Shown here piece after piece: positions 12,007 to 23,320 of a DNA stretch of 64,000 nucleotides (positions are counted from its first letter, which is position 1; the number at the start of each line of letters is the position of its first letter). The notes beneath the pieces were generated by a model. The model did no database searches and had not been told where the DNA came from. It saw only the letters and a list, made by a program, of their open reading frames with translations. Position numbers and translations under genes: made by a program. This stretch comes from Mangifera indica (Eukaryota; Streptophyta; Magnoliopsida; Sapindales; Anacardiaceae), in the NCBI RefSeq assembly GCF_011075055.1, contig NC_058145.1, positions 2,554,887 through 2,618,886 on the forward strand. Reading direction: 5' to 3'.

Positions 12007-12980
12007 CTTAAAAGATACCTCATGAAGAAGGTGAGCAATAATGGATTCATGTATACCAGACACCCTCGGCTCTTATCCTTGGGATATGAGAGATTCTTTT
12101 CTAAAACACACAGGGTTTAAAGTAACTCAACTAAAATTAGGGGTTAAAGAATTTTTTTAAAATTAATTTAACGTAGCTTTTGGTATCTTTTGGTAGCATC
12201 AAAGTATAATTTCCGATTTAAAAAAATATGATCCAAAATACATAACACACTGAATTTACAAAAATGAAAAAACACAAAAGGCTTGAATTAAATTTAAACA
12301 ACATGGTAATTAATTAAATATAATTTCTGATTAAAAAATTATGAACCCTATAATAAAGAAATATTTCATTTAAAGCCACTACCCACCCAATTACCACCAA
12401 ATTCAAACCTCAGAACACAAAAGCAAAGAAATGTAAATGAGTTTCTTGTGAAACCTACCACTTCACTTGGCATCAATTGAAAAAAATATGATAAAATGGA
12501 GAACATAATGTTTAAAATCTTAATTTTTGCTACCGTGGCTGTGAATAGCATATATTAAAAGATTTTCCTTTATGATATTAAAGAATATCAAAAGGATGTA
12601 GAAAGTAACTCCAAATGCCTAAATCTTTGGGTTCTCAAAGTCTGTAGATACTGTTAGAACCGAACTGAATTAGTTTATTCATAAAAGTTGTATCAGCTCA
12701 ATTTAAATTTGTTTAAATTAAATTCAAACCAAGTGGGCAACTCATTTATAAAATTAAACCAACTTGAGCAAAAGAGAGTTTGGCTAACAAGCAATCCGGA
12801 TTACTTGATTTGGTTCTAAGTGATTCATGACTTGATTCGAGTCATATTAATTAATTATTAAAATGAAATTGTCATTATTGGTTAAAGTGATTTAATTTTG
12901 CTATTATATTATATGTTTATGATAATTAACGTATTTTTCTCTCATCCAAGAATATAGATGAATTATACTAAACTGTATTA

Positions 12981-13150
12981 AGAGCAATATTATATATATT
13001 CATTTCAAGTATATAAATAAATATACATTTATATATGTCATCATATAATTAAGTATTATTTTATTTTTAATTCAAAATCACTCAATCACGTAATAACATA
13101 TATCAAATGTGTACTCATTTATATATTTAAAGTAAAAATGCATAGTTTTT
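12981..13150. repeat. Short palindromic MITE, diverged copy
   Basis: Left arm AGAGCAATATTATATATATT and an inverted right arm near 13120-13150 enclose the family centre TTTAATTCAAAATCACTCAA. Related copies lie near 32730-32850 and 55771-55939. Confidence 0.4.
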
Positions 13151-13336
13151 ATAATTTTTATTGTTTCGGGAATTCCTAACCATGTGCAAATTTGGGTAAA
13201 AGTGTTATACTATTCTTTATTTCCAAGGCTCAAATAGTAAAAACATTTAGATTTGATGTGCAAAATTCTAACTAGAGACGGAGGGAGAGGGGTCAAGGAT
13301 GGTCAATTGACCCTCCTTGAATTTACAAAAAAATCC

Positions 13337-13451
<115 letters not shown>

Positions 13452-14162
13452 CAATAATGCCATTGAACTGTTCTCATTTACGTTACTGCTGTTAGCCATC
13501 AAAAACCTGTTTTATTTACAAATTTGCCATTGTACTGTACTTGCACGTAATACATAACAATGCATTTCTATTCTTTCAGTCTTTCAAATAGCCTCCCTCC
13601 GCCCTTGCTCTGTGCTTCTACTTCTCTTTTGTCATTGTTTGTTTAACTCTCTTCCACTTTCATTTCATATCTTTATTCAGATATTTCTTCAGCCTTCATC
13701 TATCAATTATATCCCCTCTCCTTATTTTGACTTTTTGATTGGATTAATTAGGATTAAGGTTATATTGAGTTGTTTAAATTTTACTTGAATTTGATTTTTG
13801 CACTATTTATAGAGCTTATTTGATTGATTGGTTTGTTTTGGGATTGATTATTTCAATGAAGACTTGTTTATTGTGGGTTATTTTTTGGATGGTTGTGAGG
13901 TGTTTGAGGGTGTGCCTATGATTCTTAATTTCTTATTCTCGTTTTGAAATATTGAATAGGTTTGTTGTTTGAACCATATATAGAGCTTATTTGACTATTT
14001 GGTTTGTTTTGAGATTGATTACTGAATGAAAGTACTTGTTTGAAGTTTTGGTAATTATGTGAATTTCAATTAAATTTGAGTTTTATTTCATTACTTCATT
14101 AGGAAAAATAAGTTTCTTTTTATATCTATAATTTATTTTTATTGCATTTTCAAGTAATAATA

Positions 14163-16560
14163 TGTTGTTATTTTAAAATAGTATGGAGAAATATTTTCTA
14201 AAAAAAATTCAACAATGATCTCATCGTCTGAACAAAGGGATAATAATGATGATTCAAGTAAAATTGTGGATGTTGACTTGTGAGATCTTCCTATAACTCT
14301 AGGCTTACAACCACGAATTTTAGATTATGATCCTAACATTCAAAATCAAATAAGAAGAACATATTTGAAAAGGGTTTCTTGTCAACCAAAAGGTTATGAG
14401 TTTCCTTTCAGAGAGTTTGGTGGATTTTTAAGACGATTTGTTGTTTCTTGGTTTAATGAATTTGGTCAATGGTTATAATACATTATGGCAAAAGATGCAG
14501 TGCTTTGTCTTTGTTGTTATCTTTTTAAGCCAAATGTTGGTGATAAAGGAGGTGGTGATGACTTTGTTAGTCTAGGGTTTTCAAATTGTAAAAAGAAAGA
14601 AAAATTAAATATTCATTTTGGAAGTGCTAATAGTGCTCATAATCAAGCTTGAAAAATGTGTAAATCATTATTGAATTAAGAACAACTTATTCAAACATTT
14701 TTTGGTAGACACTCTTCTAAATCAAGAACTGAGTATCGAACTTGTTTAAATGACACAATTGAATGTGCTCATTTTCTTCTAAGGCAAGGATTGACATTTT
14801 GTGGTTATGATGAATCTGATAATTCAAACAACCAAGGGAATTTTCTCAAGCTTCTACCATTTTGTGGTCATGATGAATTTGATAATTCAAACAACCAAGG
14901 GAATTTTCTTAAGCTTCTACAATTTCTTGTTGATCCTAATGAATATGTCTATGATGTTGTTTTTGAAAATGCTCTTGATAATCTCAAATTAACATCACCT
15001 ATGATTCAAAATGATATTGTAAGTGTTACTTCAAATGCAACTGTAAGTGATATTATTAAAGATTTAGGAGATTCTCTATTTTCTATATTGTTTAATGAAT
15101 CTCGTGATATCTCTACAAAGGAACAAATGGCTATTGTTTTGTGTTATGTTAATAAAAATGGATTTGTTGTGGAGCATTTTCTTGGGTGTTGAACATGTTA
15201 CTAGTACTGCAACACTCTCACTCAAAACAACATTTGATAATTTTTTTTTTAGACATGTATTGAGTTTATCTAGAGTGTGAGGACAAGGTTATGATGGAGT
15301 TAATAATATGCAAGGAGAATTCAATGGTTTAAAGACATTAATTTTGAAAGAAAGTAGATGTGCGTATTATATTTATTGTTTTGCACATAAACTTCAGTTG
15401 GCTCTTCTGGCTTTAGCAAAGAGTCAAGATGATGTTAATGGTCTCTTTAATATTATGGCAATTATAGTTAATATTGTTAGTGCTTCATCAAAATATTGCG
15501 ATATTCTTAGAGATCAACAAGCTTATAAAGTTACTGAAACTCTTTCCAATGGTGAACTTTCAAGGGGAAGAGATCTAAATCAAGAGACAAATTTGAAACG
15601 CGTCAATGGTACTCATTGGGGCTCGCATTATGGTTCTTTAATGAATATAATGTTGTTTTTTTCATCCACTAACAATGTTCTTGAAATTGTGGCAAAAGAT
15701 GAGACAAATTCTAAACAAAGATTTCAAGCAAAAAACGTATTGAAATTGATGCAATCACTTGATTTTGTGTTTAGTCTATTTCTAATGAAAAATGTACTTG
15801 GTTTAACAAATGAACTTTCTCAAGCACTACAAAAAAAAGATCAAGATGTTGTAACTGCTATGAATTTGGTTGAAACAAGTAAATAAGCTTTACAATTGAC
15901 GAGAGATAGTGGATGAGAGATTTTACTAAACAAAGTATGTTCTTTTTGTGTCAATCATGATATTGATGTTCCAAATATGGATGGTAAATTTTTTATTCAA
16001 GGGCGATCGCAACCTAAGACTTAAGGTATCACAAATGTCCATAATTACTGCACTGAAGTATTTTATAATGTTTTAGATATGCAACTTCAAGAGTTGAATA
16101 ATCTTTTCAATGAGATAAATATGGAATTGCTTCTTTGTTTGGCATGCTTGTGTCCAAATGAAAATTTTGTTGCTTTTGATAAACAAAAATTAATGCATCT
16201 TGCTGAACTTTATCCTGAAGATTTTCCTGACTTAGAACTCATGGCACTTGGTTCTCAACTTGATGTTTATATTTTAGATATACGTTTTAATTTCAAATTT
16301 ATAGGATTGAACGAGATTGGAGATTTTACAAAAGTAATTATTGAAACTAAGAAGGATAAAGTGTTTTCATTAGTTTTTTTTGTTGACGAAATTAACTTTG
16401 ATTTTTCCAGTTGCCAGTGCTAGTATAAAGAGAGCATTTTCAACAATGAATTTTGTGAAAAATCGTTTTTGAAATAGAATGCGTGACCAATGATTGAATG
16501 ATAGTTTAGTTTTGTATATAGAGAAAAATATATTTGATAGTATTGATAATAAAATTATTA
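14163..16560 (+). pseudogene. hAT transposase pseudogene (TTF-type finger, DUF4371-like, dimerisation domain)
   Basis: Translation starting around MEKYF at 14163 gives a recognisable ZMYM1-like hAT transposase. It has a TTF-type zinc-finger region near 14440-14640 (KDAVLCLCCYLF), then a catalytic-domain stretch including CFAHKLQLALLALAKSQDD at about 15375-15430 and NGTHWGSHYGSL near 15605, and a C-terminal dimerisation block (KRAFSTMNFVKNRF) at about 16425-16470. Reading is broken by in-frame stops, for example after QWL (14476-14478), after HNQA, after SLLN, after KNRF and before LNDSL, plus frame changes. The same stops occur in the copy at 24021-26360. It cannot make transposase. Confidence 0.85.
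14796..14921 (+). repeat. 63-bp in-frame tandem duplication inside the hAT relic
   Basis: Two adjacent 63-bp units (14796-14858 and 14859-14921) each encode FCG-DE-DNSNNQGNFLKLL. The second hAT copy has a single unit at about 24645-24710, so this duplication arose after the two blocks separated. Confidence 0.85.
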
Positions 16561-17061
16561 TATAATAATTTCAAAAGATGAAAACACGTCGTGGACAATT
16601 GTAAATGTATCATTTAATGAATCTTTTATTAATATAAATATTTGTGTTTATTTAAATTTAAACTATACTTATGGTATTGTAATATTAACCCTCCTAAGTT
16701 TTATTTCTGAACCTGTCCATGATTCTAGCAAAACTAGATTTATCTACACAGTTGATTTCAACTGCATCTTTTGAAGGAAAAGCTCAGTCTTCAATCATTC
16801 TGCTGCCAATTCTAAAGATAAAATAGTACGGAAATGAAAGTCGGCAGAGCTCTGCTGTCTTTCTTCCCATTCAAACAACTTAGGGGTAATTAGATACATA
16901 ACAACATAAATATATGTATGAAAATATTCGAAAATTTAAACCACACTCCAAAATTCTGTATTATTTGTAGGCTTATACCTTTCATATAAAAACATTTGTT
17001 AATGGAGGATTTAAACATCCGTTAATGAGGGACATCAATGACAAATTACTGCCAACTTTAC

Positions 17062-18640
17062 TTATTTTCCAGGGCCCAATCTTGGAACGGCACATAGATG
17101 GAGGCCACCTTCAATTTGCAGAGTCATGGCTGATCTATAGTTGACCCTTTTCTTTTCATCACTCAGCTTGAATTTGTAGCTTCCTAAAAGGATCATACAG
17201 AAGATCTTCATCTGCCTGTAAGCAAATTCCTTTCCTAGACAGATTCTTGGACTTGCCTGTTCAACACAATTCATCCAATTTCTCAGTCTCAAATCTTTTC
17301 TCAATTCACTTAACAATTTGCGTCTCTTAGTAACACAAAGTAAATAATAAACAACAATACTTCCAGTCCAGTCTCCCTCACCCGGAAGGTTGTGAAAATA
17401 AAAGGGCCTGCTGCCTGAAAATGACCATTTTCATTGAGCCATCTCTCTGGCCGAAACTCCTCGGCATCATCACCCCATAAAGCTTTCTTCATTTACTTTG
17501 GCTGCAAGTTCCTCAATGCTTGAATCACTACTCCCTTGGGTTGCTTCTATTATTTCCTTTGCAATCTTTTCCTGTACCTCAGGATGCTTACAAAGCAAGG
17601 AAAAAAAACCAAGAAATAGTGACAGCCGTGGTGTCTTTGCCAGCAATTACAAAATTCAGAACTACGTCCCTTGTGTCTTTTGGATCAGTCTCTTCCAGTT
17701 CCAAAAACCTTGACATTTGATCTGTTAGCAAATTGCACAAATATTACGGAAACCCAGATGGTTTGAGATGTTACACTTGCAGGTTTTAAATCATTTTGCG
17801 GATTATTGAGTTGCTCCATTTTGCTTTTGTTTAATTTGCATACAAATTCATCAATCACTTTGATGTTCTTCCTCAATTCAGCCTCTGATCCAATGTTCAG
17901 GAACAGCTTAATCTTCCAAAAGAAATCAGCATATCGAAGAGAAGTAATGGCATTTGCTTTATCAAAAGCCTCAGTGAATCGAGCTCCTTCATCATAAGTT
18001 CCAGATAAACCATCTAAATCTATACCCAATTAACACAAAACCCTAAAATTAACACAAAATAACAGTAATCATTAATTATTCTTCTAATGTAAAAACTGTT
18101 CAAAATTTTTCTGATCTGAACTAATATTAATTATGATTTCTGTTTAATAAAACCCTAAAACTGAATAATCCGATGAGAATTTTTAGATGAGTTTAAATTA
18201 TCTATAAAAGATAAATGCAGTAGTTATAAACTTAATAGACAATTTTAGTATTGGTTTTAATGTTTATCGGACCTTTGAGAAGGGGATCCATTCACCAACA
18301 CTATATATTGGACAGCTCCTCCCTCCTAAACCACACTCACTTCTATCAAGTAATCTTCAGAACATTACAAATTTAGATTATATAATGACGTTTTGGATAA
18401 CCTTATAACCTTAAAAAATTATAATTTAGTATTTTATAATTTATGCGCAGACGATATGGAATTAGGATTACATGATTAAAGTTCCATGTTATGTAAATTC
18501 AACCTGACAAAAACTATTTATTAAGAAACTCATACTTGCATGTCTAACGATGGGTTTGCTGCAGAAGTTAAAGCCCGCACTGCTAAAGTCTCTCAGTATC
18601 TTGGTGGAGAATTCATAGCTAGACACTTCGAACTAAGAGA
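17062..18640 (-). pseudogene. Chimeric CYP704 pseudogene a: type 2 exons 6-5 fused to type 1 exons 4-2
   Basis: Exon 6 (17062-17256) and the 3' half of exon 5 (17382 to about 17485) are of type 2. They carry DEKKRVNYRSAMTLQIEGG, HFQAAGPFIFTTF and a 125-bp intron 5. At about 17484-17490 exon 5 runs directly into the middle of a type 1 exon 4; the joint is at a shared TTTC. Exon 4 has an extra A in an A-run (17601-17608) that shifts the frame, and its 5' end is deleted at a repeated ACA. Exon 3 (about 17780-18030) is type 1 but lacks its first 60 or so bases. Exon 2 is a fragment (about 18537-18625) with a further 38-bp loss, fused to type 1 upstream DNA. Exon 1 is absent. The first Gly of the heme loop is Ser (ASPRICLG). 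Confidence 0.9.
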
Positions 18641-19564
18641 AGATTGAAAACAAATTAAAAAAAAAAAATCTTCAGCACCAAATTAACCATCAATTAAAAC
18701 TTAGAAAAATCCTTCAATACAACATCTTCTCCACTACAACAAAATTAACCAAATTCGTCAATTTCCATTCACATAATTTATCACCCATTCGGACCAAACT
18801 GAGTTTGTATACTCTCTGGCTTGAATTTGGTTCAAATAAAAATTGTTTTTTTTAAGTTCGTTGAGTTAGAATTAAAAACAACTCAAGTTTCGCTGGAATA
18901 AAAAATGATTTTCCTTATTTCAATTCGAGTTTAAATTAAATTTATAGTTCGATCTGCGGTTTGGATTTGTTGTTCTAATTCATATTTAATTGGCAAAATA
19001 ATGTTGTTTTGTCAATAAGCTACAAACTGAAGCAATAAATTTAAACCACAAATTTGAGACACAATTTTGAACTATGAATTCAAACCAAACTTGAACTATA
19101 AACAATTCACGAATTTAAGTTATATATTCGCATTGAACTTGAGCAAGACCGAATTAAACTCTCTCTATCTAAAGTTTGATTCAACTTCAAAAATGAATTC
19201 CAACGAAGTCAAACTGAACTGAGTCAACTTTTGAAATGAACCAACTTTATCGTGCTCAAACCTTACATCTACTTTATCAAACGAAGCTGGGGCCTAACAA
19301 TACTCCTGTCAGCCCGATTGCTATTCTACCACTCAGTATTACAAATTTACTACAAATTTATGGTCGTTGATGCGTAAAGAGTCAATTGAAAGATTTTAAT
19401 AAAAGTTTTATTTAGGTTGCATAATGCCAATTATTAATACTTACAACTAGGCACATGAAACGTAGAGAGTACCACACAAACACAGCAAGATAATCAGCAT
19501 TATATATGTTCTTGTTGGCTCTAAATTTAGGCAGGTGCCAAGGCCAGTAGGAAGATAAAGATGT
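18640..19564. other. Spacer between pseudogene a and P450-3
   Basis: No gene is seen. The left half matches 10310-10740 (type 1 upstream DNA) and the right half is type 1 3' flank, matching about 5540-6443. The same spacer follows pseudogenes b (28470-29407) and c (51560-52425). Confidence 0.6.
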
Positions 19565-22102
19565 TTAAGCACTAAACGTTTCTTCATTTCTGGATCTGGG
19601 AAAGACGCGGAGATGGAGTCCACCATCAATATGAAGAGTGAGTGCCGTTTTATACTTGACTGGTTTACTTTCATCACTGAGCTTAAATCTGTAGCTTCCA
19701 ATCAGGATCATAGAGAAAATTTTCATCTGCCTGTAAGCAAAATCCTTTCCTATACAGATTCTCGGACCCCCCTGTTCATCACAATGCATCTAATTGATCA
19801 GCTTGTCTAAACAAAGTCTTTCTTGAGTGTTAGAAATTTCATGATTACACCTCTTATCTCACCTGGAAGGCCGTGAAGACGAAAGGGCTTTCCGGCCGGA
19901 AATGGCCATTTTCATCGAGCCATCTCTCTGGTCGGAATTCTTCTGCATCATTTCCCCATAAATCTTTCATCCTGCCCATCGCATAAGGCACAAAAGCAAC
20001 CACATCGCCTTTTTTCACACTGAAACCATCCGGCAGCGTGTCATCGGAAAATACACTCTTCCCATCCTGTGACACCACCAACAAGCACTTTTCTCAAATC
20101 ACAAAGCTTTATCCCTCAAAGAGAAATAGTACGCGTACCCACTTAAATTATACAAATGGGTATACATTTATATATATCATCGAATGATTGGATGTTACTT
20201 TATACTAAATTTAAAATCACTCAATCACAAAATTATACATATACTTACCATAGGAACTGGGGAATACAGTCTGAGTGTCTCAGACAAAGCTGCATGGAGA
20301 TAATGCATTTTGTCAAGGGTTTCTTCATTAACTTTGGCTGCAAGTTCCTCAATGCTTGAATCACTACTCACTTGGGTTGCTTCTATTATTTGCTTTGCAA
20401 TCTTTTCCTGTATCTCAGGATGCTTACAAAGCAAGTAAAAAAACCAAGAAATAGTGATAGCCGTGGTGTCTTTACCGGCAATTACAAAATTCAGAACTAT
20501 GTCCCTTAAGTATTTTGGATCAGTCTCTCCCAGCTCCAAAAACCTTGACAAAATGTCTTCTTTCTTCCCCTGAAACATTTGATCTGTTAGCAAATTACAC
20601 AATTATTACTAAAACCCAGACGGTTTGAGATGTTACACTTACAGGTTTTAAATCATTTTGAGGATTATTGAGTTGCTCCTTTTTGCTTTTAATTAATTTG
20701 TATACAAATTCATCAATCACTTTGATGTTCTTCCTCAATTCAGCCTCTGATCCAATATTCAGGAACCGCTTAATTTTCCAAAACAAATCAGCAAATCGGA
20801 AAGAAGTAATGGCATTTGCTTTATCAAAAGCCTTAGTGAATCGATCTCCTTCATCATAAGTTCCAGATAAACCATCTAAATCTGTACCTAATATGACTTT
20901 AAACACAGAGTCCAAAGATGCTCTCATTAAAAAATCCTGCAAATTAATACAAAATAACAGTAATCATTAATTAAGCAGAATTATTAATTATTCTTCTAAT
21001 GTAAAAACTGTTAAAAAATTTATTGACTTGGACTAACATTAATGATGATTTTGATTTGATAACACTGGATAATTAAATAATCTAATAATAGTTTCTAAAT
21101 GGGTAATCTAATAATAGCTCCTAAATAAGTTGAAGTGACCAATAAAGATAAACGTAATACGTTTAAAATGTTATAATTTAAACAAACAGTATTAGTGTTA
21201 GTTTTAAGGTTTATTAGACCTTTGATGTGGGGTTCATTCACCGACTTTATATATTGGCAGGCTTCTCTTTCCGAAACCACAATCACTTTTATATGAGCAA
21301 TCTCAGGAGTTTTACAAGTTTAGAATGCATGATGGCATTCTAGATATTCCTATAACCTTAATGAATTATAATTCAGTATTTTATAATTTATGTGCAGATT
21401 TTTTGGAATTAAGATTGCGTGATTGAAGTTACATGTTAGGTAAATTAAATCTGACAAAAATTATTCATTAAGAAACTCATACTTGCATGTCTAACGATGG
21501 GTTTGCAGCAGAAGCTTCAGAAATTATTCGAACAAGCTTTACAGCAGTGTTTTTAAAGACCACACTGCTAAAGTCTCTCACTATCTTAGTGGAGAATTCA
21601 TAGCTTGATACTTTCCTTTGATGTTTCCACTTCTCTCCGTCAACAGCAAAGATCCCATCTCCCAGTAGATCTTTCACAATGTTTTGGAAAAATCCCTGCA
21701 GCTTCCACTTACGTGGTAGAATTAAAATTTTCTGCTAATCATTCATTCAAAATAAAGATATAGTAGGCTATTTATTGCCTTGCCATAGTTTGGAAAGTTT
21801 GTCTTGAGGATGTGTTCAACAACAGCAGGATCAACGGTGAAAATTTCAGATGAGGAGAAAGAACGCAATCTGTAAGTTTTATATTTGCGACAGAGTTCGG
21901 TGATGAAGTCAAGTAGCGTGTCATAATGGAGTATTTTGTTCAGGTGAGTGCTGCCGAACGGGTGATATTTTTTAGTCTTCTGAGACGATTTTGTGACATG
22001 GGTTATGAGGATGAGGATGGCAGAGATTAGAGCTAAAGCTGCTGCTATGAGAGTGACGAAGGAAGAGGAAAATTCATGTGTGTCGCTCATGATCATTGAC
22101 AT
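19565..22102 (-). CDS. CYP704-family cytochrome P450, type 1, open frame, GC splice donor in intron 1 (P450-3)
   Basis: Exons 21779-22102, 21483-21695, 20643-20936, 20249-20569, 19863-20066 and 19565-19771 encode 520 aa without a break. Landmarks are present: membrane anchor near residues 11-32, AGKDTT (308-313), ETLR (374-377), PERW (430-433) and GGPRICIG with heme Cys at 458. The intron 1 donor is AAG|GCAATA where P450-4 and P450-6 have AAG|GTAATA. GC donors are used in a small minority of plant introns, so splicing may be weakened but need not fail. The start at 22102 (MSMIMSDTHEF) matches P450-4 and -6; an in-frame ATG at 22174 would add 24 basic residues. The role is as for P450-2; P450-4 and -6 are its close relatives. 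Confidence 0.88.
21777..21778 (-). promoter_or_regulatory. GC (non-canonical) 5' splice site, intron 1 of P450-3
   Basis: On the coding strand the exon ends ...TATGGCAAG and the intron begins GCAATA. The otherwise near-identical paralogues P450-4 and P450-6 have GTAATA here, so this is a T-to-C change in this copy. Confidence 0.85.
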
Positions 22103-23320
22103 TTGTGCTTTTCGGACTTCCCATTCAGGTTTTTTCTTATTTAGTCTTTCCTTTTTATCGTCTTTCTTGGCCAACTCCTAACTTTCAACCATTTTTTGCC
22201 GAAACACATGTAACCACCTAAAGATTGGCTTAATTTCCTAATACCCTAGATTTTGGAAATTATCGAAGATTTACCCATTAGTAGTTATCACCAATGTTTT
22301 AAAGAGTCCCAAAAAAAAAAAAAATCTTGTAACTTATTCGACAAGGAATTTCTCTACCTTTACAACCACCATTCATCTAGGTTTCGGTAGCCAAGTCTTC
22401 TGTCATCAAGCTGCCAACTTCCCTGATCTTTCGGCATTAGGTAAATGTTAGTCTCATACATAGTCTTTTAACTTTGCGGAGACTTGTGTTTCCGGTAACT
22501 TATCACTCAAGTCTGGTCACAGGGACCCCCACTGTGAGGAGGCACCGCTTCTCTTAAAGTTGTCTCAGGCCTCCAAGTATTCTCTACTTATCCACCTTGA
22601 TTTCAATATGGGCATACAAGTCTACTGATTTTGACAGTTAAATTGTGTCATTAAATTACGAGCTAACACAATTTACCGCAGATTGCAAGTGAAGACAGTC
22701 CAATGACATATATTCAATTTAAAGTTGACTCAAGCTAAACTGACCACTAAGTCTTCATGAATCAATTGATCTTCTGGTTTCTCATCTTAAATTAAATGAT
22801 AATTCATTTCTTCTTAAATCTACTTTCATTTTAATTAAATCTAAAATGATGGTTTCCAAAATCATTAATTAAAACAAAATAAAATCATTTTTTTATTCAA
22901 AATCAAATTTTTTTCTTGTTTTAATCTCTTATTTATCTTTGATTATAATAATCGAATCACATATCATTTTGTTTATCCAAAACTTAATTTTTTGTATTGT
23001 GTCTTGAGTATTATATAATATGAATTTTAAAAAATAAAATAATAAAAAAACTAAATGACACATCATCAATTTGGAAAATATCACAAATACTTTTGAAAAA
23101 TTAAAAGTTTTCATATACACCTCTATTACATCATCATTTTCTCTAAAAAGTATATCGATCTATATCGATGATATATATAGTATCGTACAATATGTCAACT
23201 ATATCGTATTAATTCAATATACTTCATAATATGTGTCGTTTTACACTTATATCATATCATATTGTAAAATATATATATATGTATGTATGTGTGTGTGTAT
23301 TTTTTATTTTTTTTATTTAT
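22103..23320. other. Upstream region of P450-3, gene-free
   Basis: No gene is supported. The first 340 bp are homologous to the upstream regions of P450-2, -4 and -6. The TATA-like site of P450-4 and -6 is here CTTTTTATCG (22151-22160), giving GATAAAAAG on the coding strand. The rest (22600-23270) is AT-rich unique-looking sequence with ATATCGAT-like repeats (23150-23220) leading into the microsatellite at the start of the second hAT copy. Confidence 0.6.

Larger units (their letters stand above)
9001..13264. other. Upstream region of P450-2, gene-free
   Basis: There is no supported gene here. It contains the P450-2 promoter and a tandem duplication, a truncated inverted-repeat element and two MITE-like elements listed separately. 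Parts are shared with the upstream regions of the other type 1 genes. About 9100-9480 matches 22100-22440 and 31900-32215, and about 11940-12700 and 12820-13264 match 32240-32960. The later copies therefore lack roughly 2.4 kb that is present here. The segment 10310-10740 is the one fused to exon 2 in the three pseudogenes. Confidence 0.6.
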
